Shown: positions 34,004 through 43,014, counted from the stretch's first letter. The stretch is 64,000 nt of DNA from Saccharibacillus sacchari DSM 19268 (GCF_000585395.1 NZ_KK073875.1:4388524-4452523); one strand, 5' to 3'. The notes: a model not told the origin generated them from the sequence alone. Numbers and translations are program-made.

Positions 34004-35569
34004 ATGAAACCGAACCGCATTCCGAATCTTTTGCTTTTTTTGCTTGGCATAGCGGCAGCTACCGTACTTTGGATTGATTCTTCTCGCAACCTGCTTCAGA
34101 ATCTATGCTTGGCGCTCGCCGTTTTGTCCGCAGCAGCCCTTATGTTCTTCACGCGTCAACGTAGATACACTCTTTCATCCAAGCTTCAAACAACCCGAAC
34201 CGAAAACGATTCAGACAAGCTTAAAAGCTTCGTATTCGAGTCTCAAGTCGTCTCCGATCGATTGCTGGCCGTCGTAGAGGAAGTTCATGCCTCCGTTCGC
34301 ACGTTGACTTCCGTCACCGAACATTCCGAACGAGCCGAGCATGAATTGGATACAAGCAGTACAGAAGCCGCGGCGCGCACGCAAGAAGCCTCTGCCCTGC
34401 TTGAAGAAGCTTCGCTCATCTCGCTTCAAATGGTGGAAAGCGCAGCAACGATGGCGCGCGAAAGTCTTGAAGCCGGCTCCGCGGCAGGCGAACTGTCAGA
34501 TGCCCTTAACTCCGCGGACCGCGTCATGACGAATATTTCGAGTCAAAACACAGCAATCGGCGAACGCATTCATGAATTGACTCAACATATGACGGATATC
34601 GAAGCCGTCAACCGCTTTATTCGGGATGTTGTGGAACAAACTTCGCTATTGGCACTCAACGCTTCCATTGAAGCAGCTCGTGCCGGAGAAGACGGCCGAG
34701 GATTTGCTGTTGTCGCCCAAGAGATCCGCAAGCTTGCCGCACAAAGCGGCGATGCGCTCGGACGGTCGGCCGCTACGCTCGGATCGGTCGTATCCGGCGT
34801 CAGCCATGTGACGGAAGCCATGGCGGCAAGCCGACTGGCTGTGGAACAAGGCTTGAACGAGATGCATCGCATGCGGCAAGAGATGCAACAGCTTCATCGT
34901 AGCGTTAACGGCGTACTGGGCTCCGCAAAAGACACGGATACGTTGAGCGGCGTCCAGCAGGAACGAATGACGCGAGGCGTAATGGCATTAACGGCCGCCG
35001 CCGAATTGACTAACCATACGACACAGTCCATGGAGCAACTTTTTTCGCATATCGCCCGGCAGCGGGATCAGATCAGCAAGCTTGCACGAATCGGCCACGA
35101 GATGCGAAGCGCTTCTACCGAGCTCTCCGACATGGTGAGCAGCTTCCAGTTCGATCAAGAAGACGGTCTTGCCAACAGCGATATCGAAGCCACTCGCCTC
35201 GTGCTGCAAACTGCCGCTAAGCAAGCTTCTTCGCTTCCGACAGACGAACGCGAGCATAATTTGCTGCTTTCCGGCTACATGGAACGATCTTCGTCGATCG
35301 AAGCGATCTGGTCAAACCGTACAGACGGCTCGTTCATTTTTTCCAAACCGCAAGCTGGTCTGCTCAATGCCAAGAATCGTGAATGGTGGCAGCAGGCGAT
35401 GGAAGGTGAAATCTATGTCTCGCCCGTGTATATCTCCGCGATTACTAAACGCCCCTGCCTCACCATGTCCGCAGCGATCGTCGGCGAAAACGGCGAACGG
35501 ATCGGCGTCGTCGGGATGGATTTGTCATTAGAAACCGGCACGGCAACGGATCATATTCGAGTCTCTTGA
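34004..35569 (+). CDS. Methyl-accepting chemotaxis-type protein with C-terminal Cache-like domain
   Basis: 521 residues. Two N-terminal transmembrane helices (~8-25 and ~31-48) with almost no loop. The coiled-coil signalling domain occupies ~70-400; its hairpin tip is [19 protein letters not shown] then [23 protein letters not shown]. The unusual C-terminal ~100 residues look like a Cache/PDC sensor half ([52 protein letters not shown]). A sensor after the signalling domain inverts the usual order and would be cytosolic. The ATG at 34004 sits behind GAAAAGGG. No other chemotaxis gene is nearby. Confidence 0.85.
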   Translation: MKPNRIPNLLLFLLGIAAATVLWIDSSRNLLQNLCLALAVLSAAALMFFTRQRRYTLSSKLQTTRTENDSDKLKSFVFESQVVSDRLLAVVEEVHASVRTLTSVTEHSERAEHELDTSSTEAAARTQEASALLEEASLISLQMVESAATMARESLEAGSAAGELSDALNSADRVMTNISSQNTAIGERIHELTQHMTDIEAVNRFIRDVVEQTSLLALNASIEAARAGEDGRGFAVVAQEIRKLAAQSGDALGRSAATLGSVVSGVSHVTEAMAASRLAVEQGLNEMHRMRQEMQQLHRSVNGVLGSAKDTDTLSGVQQERMTRGVMALTAAAELTNHTTQSMEQLFSHIARQRDQISKLARIGHEMRSASTELSDMVSSFQFDQEDGLANSDIEATRLVLQTAAKQASSLPTDEREHNLLLSGYMERSSSIEAIWSNRTDGSFIFSKPQAGLLNAKNREWWQQAMEGEIYVSPVYISAITKRPCLTMSAAIVGENGERIGVVGMDLSLETGTATDHIRVS

Positions 35570-35574
35570 CGACT

Positions 35575-35632
35575 AACAAACAGAACCGCCTACCGAATGT
35601 CTCTCGACGATCGGCAGGCAGTTCTGTTTGTT
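35575..35632. terminator. Terminator after the chemoreceptor gene
   Basis: AACAAACAGAAC pairs with GTTCTGTTTGTT, and GCCT-CCGA with TCGG-AGGC inside. It is usable in both directions, also by the convergent 46-residue gene. Confidence 0.8.
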
Positions 35633-35670
35633 GTGCGAATCTATGGAATGTCTAGAATAGATAGCATTGA

Positions 35671-35811
35671 TTAACGTACGGAAACTTTCGCTTGCTGCTC
35701 CCGTTCCGTTTCAAGTTCTTCGTCCGGCTTACCCTTTTTCGAACCGTAGAGAATAAAATTCACTTCCTCCAACACGTCCGAAAATTGTTGCATGTGTTGA
35801 TTACTTTGCAT
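35671..35811 (-). CDS. Small acidic/charged protein, unknown function
   Basis: 46 residues, start MQSNQHMQQFSDVLEEV, containing FILYGSKKGKP and a Glu/Gln-rich tail ending KVSVR. The ATG follows GTGAGGAAC, a fair SD. It has its own intergenic space and ends near the bidirectional terminator. No membrane helix or recognised family; coding status rests on the SD, the clean start-stop and the isolation. Confidence 0.5.
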   Translation of the reverse strand: MQSNQHMQQFSDVLEEVNFILYGSKKGKPDEELETEREQQAKVSVR

Positions 35812-35982
35812 GGTTGTTCCTCACCTTACTCCAGTCTTGTGTCGTGTCCACACTTATTATTTAACCAAACACCCAAATTTGAAACTTGCTTGCTGGGGCA
35901 GCGGTTCTGGACACAATCTCTCAACATTGGAGCAGCCGCCTTTATAGTTATCGGCAGGTGAAGCCCATTCCATAATATCCCT

Positions 35983-36894
35983 TTATTTCTTTTTGTGTTT
36001 GGTACGGGATTTTTTTTCTTTTTGTTTGGCAGAAGCTCTTTGCATGCGCCGTTTTTCCAGTTCCATCTCTCGCTTCAGATAAAGCTCCATGGTGTTTTCC
36101 GGATTATCCGAAGCAAACAACATGAACTTTTTTAAATGTTCATTATATTTGTCCTTGCCGAACACGCGGCCGTTCTCGCTTAAGAACAATTGTAACATTC
36201 GATGCGGATCTCCTGTGCTTTTAAGCGATTCGAACTCTTGCAGCACGTCTAAAATTTGCGAAGCAATCCGTTCCGAACGGTCCTTGATCCGCTCTTCCCC
36301 GAGCCGAATATCTCCCGGATAGGCATGAGACAGGATCAGAAAGATTCCGCCGACCCCGTATAAGGCCAGCATATCCGCCATATCCACCGAATCCGAACTG
36401 ACGCGGCTTGTCCACTCCAGCGAAGCCCGATCCGGATGCGTGAAAATATTCAAAAAACCGTAGACGTCGGTCAACTCGAACGAAATATGCTCGTACGCAT
36501 ACTTCATGACGCCCAGGTTGCTCCCCATCACTTCCTGGGCAGCATCATGATCAATCGTTTCGGGAGCTGCGCGATATTGGAACAATCGCGCAGAATGCTC
36601 GAAAGCTACCCGAATTTGCACAGGTGCTTCGACGACCAGCCCTCCCTCACGCAGCAAGACGGCCGCCGATAGTGAATTCGCGATTCGTTGAAGCAGGGCT
36701 CCGGCATAATAATCGTCTTCCCGCTCCGTATACTCGCGAGCAATCTCGATTAATTCATGCATATAACCCAACATCTCGTCGCGAACCGAACCCGAGTGTT
36801 CAGGAGCCTCCAGCAGCGACGCTGGTCGCCATTCAACCGTTTCATCGCTTTGCGTCCCAGCACCCTGCTTCAAGCGCTCGTCTTTTCGCACCAT
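35983..36894 (-). CDS. Helical cytosolic protein, unknown function
   Basis: 303 residues, predicted mostly alpha-helical. The middle (IRVAFEHSARLFQYRAAPETIDHDAA, ~90-115; FLNIFTHPDRASLEW, ~150) has the feel of DUF5677-type helical proteins, but I would not assign it. The C-terminal 30 residues are strongly basic (KRRMQRASAKQKEKKSRTKHKKK-like, read from ~280), suggesting nucleic-acid or ribosome contact. The ATG follows AAAGGAGAAGGAG. It lies 47 nt downstream of the GNAT gene, probably in the same transcript. Confidence 0.72.
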   Translation of the reverse strand: MVRKDERLKQGAGTQSDETVEWRPASLLEAPEHSGSVRDEMLGYMHELIEIAREYTEREDDYYAGALLQRIANSLSAAVLLREGGLVVEAPVQIRVAFEHSARLFQYRAAPETIDHDAAQEVMGSNLGVMKYAYEHISFELTDVYGFLNIFTHPDRASLEWTSRVSSDSVDMADMLALYGVGGIFLILSHAYPGDIRLGEERIKDRSERIASQILDVLQEFESLKSTGDPHRMLQLFLSENGRVFGKDKYNEHLKKFMLFASDNPENTMELYLKREMELEKRRMQRASAKQKEKKSRTKHKKK

Positions 36895-36941
36895 TGGCTC
36901 CTTCTCCTTTCAAGCTTTCTAATTTTCGTTGCGCGATGACC

Positions 36942-37421
36942 TCAATGAGAGAGCAGTTGCTTTTGCCACATTTCCTCTTGCAGCATACGTCCCGATAAAA
37001 ACGCCGAACGACTCTCCGCCAATCGAAAACCAAAGTTCGCATACAAGGCACGAGCCGCTTCCAGCTCCGCATTTGTCCACAATACGATGCTTGCATATCC
37101 GCATTCCTGGCAAAAAGCAATCGCCTGCGCCATCAGTCCGCGTCCGAATCCATGTCCGCGCACGGATGGGTCAAGCAGAAACCAGCGCAGTTGCGCCGTT
37201 TCTTCGTCCAGCCGGGTAATGCCCACAGACCCGCTATGCCGGCCTACTTGATCGACGACCCATAGTTGCTCGCGCGCCTTCGCATTCCGATTGCCGAAAT
37301 CTCGAATGCCTTCCTCCACGAAACGCACGAAGGAATCGTCATACCCGCGCTCGCGACGATACAACTCGGCGTGCAGCGCAATGACTTTCTCTAAATCTTC
37401 CGGTCTATATGTGCGAATCAA
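36942..37421 (-). CDS. GNAT-family N-acetyltransferase
   Basis: 159 residues. Acetyl-CoA-binding motif A: LLDPSVRGHGFGRGLMAQAIAFCQ; followed by the beta5/motif B part IVLWTNAELEAARALYANFGFR. I start at TTG 37421 (LIRTYRPEDLEKV), 11 nt after AGGGGG. The ATGs further upstream (37469, 37454) fall inside a good sigmaA promoter and lack an SD. Substrate unknown. Confidence 0.8.
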   Translation of the reverse strand: MIRTYRPEDLEKVIALHAELYRRERGYDDSFVRFVEEGIRDFGNRNAKAREQLWVVDQVGRHSGSVGITRLDEETAQLRWFLLDPSVRGHGFGRGLMAQAIAFCQECGYASIVLWTNAELEAARALYANFGFRLAESRSAFLSGRMLQEEMWQKQLLSH

Positions 37422-37452
37422 TTCCTTTTCATCCCCCTGTCGCGTCTCTTTC

Positions 37453-37482
37453 ATTGTACCGGGTGCCATAGCTGCGTTTCAA
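37453..37482 (-). promoter_or_regulatory. SigmaA promoter of the GNAT gene
   Basis: Minus strand TTGAAA, 18-nt spacer, TACAAT; transcription would begin about 25-30 nt before the proposed TTG start. Confidence 0.6.
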
Positions 37483-37580
37483 CTTCGACCGCAGCTATTT
37501 TGATGACAAAATCCTCATCATTCCGGGTGTGGGCAAAAAGGGAATTTAAATGATATTATTGTAAATTCATAGCAATGAAC

Positions 37581-37612
37581 AAAAGAGACCCGCTAATTAC
37601 GCGGATCTCTTG
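37581..37612 (-). terminator. Terminator downstream of the RimJ-like gene
   Basis: AAGAGATCCGC pairs with GCGGGTCTCTT (one G-U pair), followed by TTGTT on the minus strand. Confidence 0.7.
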
Positions 37613-37734
37613 AAAGTTTTAAAAAAGCCTGTTACCTTATCAACGCTAAAAGTAAGGTTACGCCCGTCTGAAACCCACCTAAAGCATGCGGTTTTCAGCC
37701 AAACGTAATCCTCTGGTTAAGAGTTGAACGGTTA

Positions 37735-38310
37735 CTACACCGAAATTCTGCTTTGCAAGTTAGCGGTCTTCGCTTCCCAATCTTCCAGCGTAATCCCGAA
37801 CAAAACATGATCTTCCCAGACGCCGTTGATCTTCAAATACCGTTCGGCTAATCCTTCTCTTCGAAAACCCGCCTTTTCCAGAACCCGAAGCGACGGCGCG
37901 TTGCGCGGCATTACGCCTGCTTGCACCCGATGCAGATTATGCTTGGCGAAAGCCAGCTCCAGCACTCCGCATACGGCCTCGGTCATATACCCTTTTCCGT
38001 TATGCGCCTCATCCAGAAAGTAACCCAGATTCGCATTTTGAAAAGGCCCGCGCGCGATGCCCGTCAATGCGGCACGTCCAAGCAGTTTTCCGTTTTCGCG
38101 CAGACGAATCGCATAGACGTACGCCTGATCCCGTATGCGCCCCTGCTCGCTTTGCATGATTTCCGTCCGCTGCCCCGCAAGTGTTAAATACCCGTCCGAA
38201 CGAATCGGCTCCAGCGGCTCCAAAAATGGCTGATTTTCCAACCGGAGCGCTAACAATTCTTCAGCCTCCTCCGGGGCGAATGGTTTTAATTCCAGCCGTT
38301 CGGTCAACAT
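37735..38310 (-). CDS. GNAT-family N-acetyltransferase, RimJ/RimL-like
   Basis: 191 residues with the RimJ/RimL layout: TERLELKPFAPEEAEELLAL start, GKLLGRAALTGIARGPFQNANLGYFLDEAHNGKGYMTEAV (motif A, ~residues 85-125) and NLHRVQAGVMPRNAPSLRVLEKAGF then REGLAERYLKINGVWEDHVLFGI. Members acetylate ribosomal protein N termini or small molecules. SD AAGGAGGAG. Upstream of a 120-nt untranslated tail before its terminator. Confidence 0.88.
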   Translation of the reverse strand: MLTERLELKPFAPEEAEELLALRLENQPFLEPLEPIRSDGYLTLAGQRTEIMQSEQGRIRDQAYVYAIRLRENGKLLGRAALTGIARGPFQNANLGYFLDEAHNGKGYMTEAVCGVLELAFAKHNLHRVQAGVMPRNAPSLRVLEKAGFRREGLAERYLKINGVWEDHVLFGITLEDWEAKTANLQSRISV

Positions 38311-38430
38311 CCAAACTCCTCCTTAACGTTGATTCGCTATCGTAACCTATACTTTTCCGTTCATCGGAAATCGTGTTTTTATTATAGCAGAATCCGCTCA
38401 GGACGCCGAGACAACCAATTTTTAAAAAGA

Positions 38431-38491
38431 AAAAAGCCGCATCGGCAGCTCGACCCATTCAAAAGAAGGTTGGTCAAGCTGCCGGTGCGGA
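38431..38491 (-). terminator. Terminator of the Era-like GTPase gene
   Basis: Minus strand CCGCACCGGCAGCTTGACC pairs with GGTCGAGCTGCCGATGCGG (a few wobbles or mismatches), followed by CTTTTTTC. Confidence 0.85.
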
Positions 38492-38509
38492 ACTTTGACT
38501 CCAAGGTTC

Positions 38510-39577
38510 TTATTCCGGTTCGCCCGGTAATTTTTTGCCTTTGTCTTTTCGATCGCGGAACGTCTTGTACAGCTTGGAGACCGATTCGGGCGTAACGTCG
38601 ATTCCGCGCTCGTACGCATATTTCACGGAGTACCCCAACGCGAGCGTTACCGTTCCTGCGACGCCTGCTGCGGCTACGCTGCCGGCTCCGGGGAAAAACT
38701 TGACGATCTGCGAGAAAATCGTTCGTCCCAGATTGCCGACGATGGCCGTAATGACGATCTCTTTTGCGGCCTCTCGGCTGATCGGTCGTTCGTACAACGT
38801 GGCCAGCTTGGTGAGCAGCCCGATCTGCAGCGCGGTCAGCGGCACGATATCGGCTCCCGGCAGCGGAACGGCTCCGATCGCGCCTGCAGAAGTCGATGCC
38901 GCGATGATCCATTTGTTGGCGATCGAAGACTTTTCTTTGATCGTGCGCGCGAACAGGATGTCTTTATTGTTTTTTTTTAAAAGTTCAAGAATCGCGTCGC
39001 GCAACGTATCGACATTTTCCCCGGTCCGCGACGAAATCGGAATGACGTCGTATTTTTGCCCGGTTTCGCGTCGCACTCTGCTAACCAGCCGATCCACTTC
39101 GTCCGCGGCATCGATTTTGTTCAGCACGATCAGGATATTCGGATTGGCCTTTTCCACGATCCGGAACGAACGCTGCTCGCTTTCCGAGAAGACCGTGCCT
39201 GCCGCATTAAGGAAAAACAGCACGACATCCGTTTTCCTGAAATAATCCAGCGTCGTTGCCGAGTTTTCTTTATTCACGTCGTTCAAACCGGGCGTATCGA
39301 TGAAAAAGATTTTATCTTTGTACGCATGCGGATGGATCGCTGTCGTCTCGCCGGGTTCTGCGCCTACGCCGGCAACCTCTTCGCCCACGATCCGATTGAT
39401 CGTCGACGATTTACCCGCATTAACATCCCCGACCAAAGCGATTAAAATTTCTTTGTTCAACTGTTCGTTAATCTCGGCCATTTCTTTATCGAAGGCATCG
39501 TCCGCGGCGTGCCGGATCTGACGTTTCATTTCGTTTTTCTGTGCTTCCGTATGAGTGCCTTTACCGATCGTTTTCAT
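38510..39577 (-). CDS. Era-like GTPase with DUF697-type hydrophobic C-terminal domain
   Basis: 355 residues. GTPase motifs: G1 GDVNAGKSST (~52-61), G3 DTPGLNDV, G4 NKIDAAD, G5-like ISSRTGENV. From ~225 a helical, Ala/Gly-rich domain (ANKWIIAASTSAGAIGAVPLPGADIVPLTALQIGLL, GRTIFSQIVKFFPGAGSVAAAG) resembles the DUF697/YcjF membrane-associating region. It probably acts at the membrane; role unknown. Its gene is monocistronic with a strong terminator. Confidence 0.85.
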   Translation of the reverse strand: MKTIGKGTHTEAQKNEMKRQIRHAADDAFDKEMAEINEQLNKEILIALVGDVNAGKSSTINRIVGEEVAGVGAEPGETTAIHPHAYKDKIFFIDTPGLNDVNKENSATTLDYFRKTDVVLFFLNAAGTVFSESEQRSFRIVEKANPNILIVLNKIDAADEVDRLVSRVRRETGQKYDVIPISSRTGENVDTLRDAILELLKKNNKDILFARTIKEKSSIANKWIIAASTSAGAIGAVPLPGADIVPLTALQIGLLTKLATLYERPISREAAKEIVITAIVGNLGRTIFSQIVKFFPGAGSVAAAGVAGTVTLALGYSVKYAYERGIDVTPESVSKLYKTFRDRKDKGKKLPGEPE

Positions 39578-39673
39578 TTAACAGCCGCCCTTTCCCTATC
39601 CATATCGACTCCATGCCGCATATACGATATCGTTAACCGGAAAGTTTCGTTGCTGAAACGTACAGGAGGCCGC

Positions 39674-40315
39674 TCAGCTGCCGAATGCTTCGCTGATCGG
39701 CGTATCGCCGGAGATCAGATCGAATGCGCGTCTGTACGTATTGCGATCTTCCAGCACCTCCGCGATGACCGCAGCGACGTCGTCGCGCGGAATCGAACCG
39801 GGCTCCAAATTTTCCGCAGCCGAGATTCGTCCCGTGCCCGGATCGTTTTTGAGACCGCCCGGACGCACGATCGTATAATCCAAACCCGTCGTTTCCAGCA
39901 TCCGGTCCGCATAATGCTTCGCCGCATAATAAGGTTTGATCGCTTCCGACCAGTTGTCGCGATTATGCGCCTGCATGGCACTGACGATCACATAGCGTTT
40001 GACGCCTGCTTTTTCGGCCGCTTCCATCGTTTTTACCGCGCCGTCGAGGTCAATCAGCAGCGTTTTGTCCAATCCCGTCGATCCGCCCGATCCTGCCGCG
40101 AACACGATCGCATCGCTGCCTTTAATTGCTTCGACCAGCACGTCAACACGGTCTTCAAGGTTCGCAAACACGGGCTCGATGCCTTCCGCACGAAGCTGGT
40201 CCCCTTGTTCCTGCTTGCGCACCATCGCCTTCACCTGATGCTTGCCTTCATGCGCCAACAACCGAATCAACCGACTTCCGATTTGCCCGTTTGCTCCGAT
40301 TACCAATACGTTCAT
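39674..40315 (-). CDS. NAD(P)-binding atypical SDR-family protein
   Basis: 213 residues. Rossmann motif VIGANGQIGSRLIRLL at the N terminus, FANLEDRVDVLVEAIKGSDAIVFAAG, the YVIVSAMQAHNRDNW segment, and IVRPGGLKNDPGTG. This is the NAD(P)H-binding/NmrA-like (YwnB/YhfK type) group, of redox sensor or unknown function. The ATG at 40315 has CAAGGAGGAA. It lies 29 nt after the 82-residue gene on the same strand. Confidence 0.9.
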   Translation of the reverse strand: MNVLVIGANGQIGSRLIRLLAHEGKHQVKAMVRKQEQGDQLRAEGIEPVFANLEDRVDVLVEAIKGSDAIVFAAGSGGSTGLDKTLLIDLDGAVKTMEAAEKAGVKRYVIVSAMQAHNRDNWSEAIKPYYAAKHYADRMLETTGLDYTIVRPGGLKNDPGTGRISAAENLEPGSIPRDDVAAVIAEVLEDRNTYRRAFDLISGDTPISEAFGS

Positions 40316-40344
40316 GCGATATTCCTCCTTGAGATTAAGTGATG

Positions 40345-40593
40345 TCAACGAATGCTGAATGCAACTTCCGATACTTTGGCCAAGTTGACGCTGATGTCCC
40401 GCCCTTCGCTTTCAAACGTCATGCAGCCGTCGCCTTCGGGCCGTTCGCCGCGGAAGGCCGGCACGACGTAAGCTTCCTTCAATTCCCGGACCGCAATCTC
40501 CAATTCAGCCGGAGTCAGTTCCTCACTTGAGTCGAAAGCATATTCTTTTTCGATGCCGTTGTCGTATAAAATTCGAATGTAAATGCCTCTCAT
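40345..40593 (-). CDS. Small protein, unknown function
   Basis: 82 residues (MRGIYIRILYDNGIEKEYAFDSSEE... ending VSEVAFSIR). It reads as alternating beta strands with one helix (AELEIAVRELKEAY). The gene precedes the SDR gene by 29 nt in the same direction, so an operon is likely. SD GGGAGAG. No family recognised. Confidence 0.7.
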   Translation of the reverse strand: MRGIYIRILYDNGIEKEYAFDSSEELTPAELEIAVRELKEAYVVPAFRGERPEGDGCMTFESEGRDISVNLAKVSEVAFSIR

Positions 40594-40764
40594 TGTCGGT
40601 TCTCTCCCTTTCGGCTCTGAAGAATCATCCAGCGACTCCTCTCTTCATTATCTCAAACGAAATCACGGAAACCAAATCAGAGACCTTAACCTATGCAGAA
40701 ATACCCGGATCGATTATGATTGGGTTATTATCTTTGCATTTACAGATAGAGGGGATTGAATTTA

Positions 40765-41712
40765 TTGAAAAAAAGAATCTTACTGACCGCTTCCCTGGCT
40801 TTCGGCTTGTTCGCTTCGCAAGCGAGCGCCGCCGCGATGCAGGTATCCGTGGACGGTAAAGCCATATCGTTCAATACGAACCCCATCGTTCAAGAAAATG
40901 TCACGATGGTGCAATTCGCTCCCATTTTCCGCTGCTTGGGCATTTCGTTTAGTTGGAACCAACAGAAGCAACAAATCACCGCGACAAAAAACGGTACGCA
41001 GATGATTCTTACGCTAGGCAGCCGAACCGCTTATGTAAACGGAACCGCCGTACGGATGCAGCGCGCGCCGGTGTCCGTCAACGGAAATATTTTCGTGCCG
41101 CTGCGCTTTGTAAGCGAAGCGACCGGCGCGGAAGTGAATGTCTCCGGAAGCCGCATTTCGATTGCAAGCAGCGGGGCCGGCGCCACTCCCGGAAACCAAG
41201 CTCCCGTCGCCGGAGGAAGTTCGAGCGGAAACGCCAGCACCCAAAGCGCCCTTAACCCGTCGGAAGATGCCGTTACGGATTATCTGTATCGCCACTACGA
41301 CACCCTGTACACGCCGGACTCCGGGTACGAGGTCGATTATGCCGTTGTGCAAGACGATGACGGACGCTACAGCGTAAACATTCTCCTCGACAACTATGAA
41401 GCCAGCGGCAATCTTTATGCGGAGAGCAAAAAAGATCCCGATATTCTGTTTGATTTTACCGGCGAATTTGTAGGGGATCTGGCGGATACGTTCGGATTGG
41501 ATGAGGTTTATGTCTTTGTCGCTTTGGCCTTGCCGCTAAACGGCGAGCCTGTCGATCTTCCTGAGGAAGACTTGGTAGAGCTTGATGACGGGAGTTGGAT
41601 GCTGATGCAGACGTTATTCGAGGGTAGTTACGACTTCATCGAGCAGTATGCGGAATTTTACGCGTTTCTGGACGGGGACAAGACGGAGTTGTTGACTGCG
41701 GGAGAATGGTAA
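40765..41712 (+). CDS. Exported stalk-domain ('copper amine oxidase N-terminal') protein
   Basis: 315 residues. TTG start at 40765 (10 nt after GAGGGG) giving signal peptide KKRILLTASLAFGLFASQASA. Residues ~25-135 form the copper-amine-oxidase-like N-terminal stalk domain (QVSVDGKAISFNTNPI, FVPLRFVSEATGAEVN). A Ser/Gly/Asn-rich linker leads to a C-terminal acidic domain of ~170 residues with no recognised motif. Extracellular or wall-associated. Despite the domain name there is no amine-oxidase catalytic part. Possibly sensory or structural. Confidence 0.8.
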   Translation: MKKRILLTASLAFGLFASQASAAAMQVSVDGKAISFNTNPIVQENVTMVQFAPIFRCLGISFSWNQQKQQITATKNGTQMILTLGSRTAYVNGTAVRMQRAPVSVNGNIFVPLRFVSEATGAEVNVSGSRISIASSGAGATPGNQAPVAGGSSSGNASTQSALNPSEDAVTDYLYRHYDTLYTPDSGYEVDYAVVQDDDGRYSVNILLDNYEASGNLYAESKKDPDILFDFTGEFVGDLADTFGLDEVYVFVALALPLNGEPVDLPEEDLVELDDGSWMLMQTLFEGSYDFIEQYAEFYAFLDGDKTELLTAGEW

Positions 41713-41742
41713 TTGTACTTAACTTTTAAATGATACATGTAA

Positions 41743-41771
41743 AGAAGCCATTTCGTTGCGAAATGGCTTTT
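41743..41771 (+). terminator. Terminator of the stalk-domain gene
   Basis: AAGCCATTTCG-TTG-CGAAATGGCTT followed by TTTCGTTTT. Confidence 0.9.
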
Positions 41772-41776
41772 TCGTT

Positions 41777-41935
41777 TTAATTAGTGGCCAAAGCTTTGCT
41801 AAGAATTTTAATGATATCATGGTAGTCATTGCGGAAAAATTCACTAAACCTTTCATCGATTTGAGTATTCATTTTCTCCCAAGTCATTGTTTCATAATCT
41901 ACTGGATTCAAAAAACTTTTCTGATATGCGTGTCT
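41777..41935 (-). pseudogene. Remnant of a gene 3' end in an AT-rich patch
   Basis: A 52-codon open frame with protein-like composition (HAYQKSFLNPVDYETMTW, then QIDERFSEFFRNDYHDIIKI) ends in TAA but has no proper start. An in-frame ATG at 41887 would give only 36 residues. A different frame upstream (NLRFEDT) may have been continuous before a frameshift. Base composition is clearly more AT-rich than neighbouring genes. Read as the decayed 3' end of an acquired gene; the family is not recognised. Confidence 0.4.
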
Positions 41936-41972
41936 TCAAACCTCAGATTCATGCGGTCAAGATAATAGATTC

Positions 41973-42023
41973 AAAAAACACGTATTCACAAGATTAGGAA
42001 AACCTTGTGAATACGTGTTTTTT
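41973..42023. terminator. Bidirectional terminator downstream of spo0A
   Basis: A perfect 20-bp stem (41973-41992 with 42004-42023) built from A6-CACGTATTCACAAG and its complement, with an 11-nt loop. T-rich arms end both ways. Confidence 0.85.
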
Positions 42024-42098
42024 GATATTATTGATCTTGAGTATTCAGATAGAGCGCAGTTAAAGTATTCATTTAACTACTCCTATGGAAATCAATTT

Positions 42099-42905
42099 TC
42101 AGCTCACTTTATGCTCGATTCGCAGCTTGTCCGCGATCATCGCGATAAACTCGGAGTTCGTCGGCTTCGACTTGTTGATGCTCACCGTGTAGCCGAACAG
42201 CTCGCTGATATTCTGCACCGAACCGCGTGACCAGGCCAACTCGATCGCATGGCGGATCGCACGCTCGACGCGTGAAGGAGTCGTAGCGTATTTCTCGGCG
42301 ATCGAAGGATAAAGGGTCTTCGTGATCGCACCCAAAATCTCGATGTTGTGGTACACCATCGTAATCGCTTCGCGCAAATACTTGTAACCGCGTACGTGCA
42401 CGGGAATGCCGATCTCGTTGATAATGGACGTGATGCTCGCATCAAGCGTCTTGCCTTTCGCCAGCATGCCGATACTCGGTTTAGGCGTAGGCGCCGGTTG
42501 CGAAGGCGCAATAGGCGAAGACGGGATGTTCAGCATCTGCCGTACCCGGCTGACCAAGACCTCGATATCAAACGGCTTTAAAATATAATAAGCCGCTCCA
42601 AGTTCAACTGCGCGCTGCGTAATATTTTCCTGGCCGAATGCCGTCAGCATAATCACTTTTGGACGCGGGTTTAGGTTCATGCCCTGCAGCTTCTCCAGTA
42701 CGCCCAGTCCATCCAGGTGAGGCATGATGATATCCAGAATCAGAATATCCGGTGCGCGTTCGGCGCTGCGGAGTAATCCCAGTACCTCTTCCCCGTTAAA
42801 AGCGACCCCTGTCACCGTCATATCTTCCTGGGCGGAAATGTGTTCTTGGAGCATATGAACGAAATCCCGATTATCGTCCGCAAGCATAACTTCGATGTTT
42901 GGCAA
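42099..42905 (-). CDS. spo0A: Response regulator Spo0A
   Basis: Phosphorelay-controlled master regulator. 268 residues, intact. The receiver domain has LADDNRDF, the phospho-acceptor in [20 protein letters not shown] and YYILKPFD. A Pro-rich linker follows. The Spo0A-specific DNA-binding domain has [21 protein letters not shown], the recognition region [18 protein letters not shown] and [26 protein letters not shown] start behind AAGGAGGAA. spoIVB, which normally lies between it and recN, is missing. Confidence 0.97.
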   Translation of the reverse strand: MPNIEVMLADDNRDFVHMLQEHISAQEDMTVTGVAFNGEEVLGLLRSAERAPDILILDIIMPHLDGLGVLEKLQGMNLNPRPKVIMLTAFGQENITQRAVELGAAYYILKPFDIEVLVSRVRQMLNIPSSPIAPSQPAPTPKPSIGMLAKGKTLDASITSIINEIGIPVHVRGYKYLREAITMVYHNIEILGAITKTLYPSIAEKYATTPSRVERAIRHAIELAWSRGSVQNISELFGYTVSINKSKPTNSEFIAMIADKLRIEHKVS

Positions 42906-43014
42906 AGCCTGTTCCTCCTTATCATCCGGCCGTAAAGCCGAATCCTCTGTAGTCCATAGAACTGTTTCTGTCTCTTTTGAACCAGAACTCTCGTACAGAT
43001 CTCATACCGTAAAA

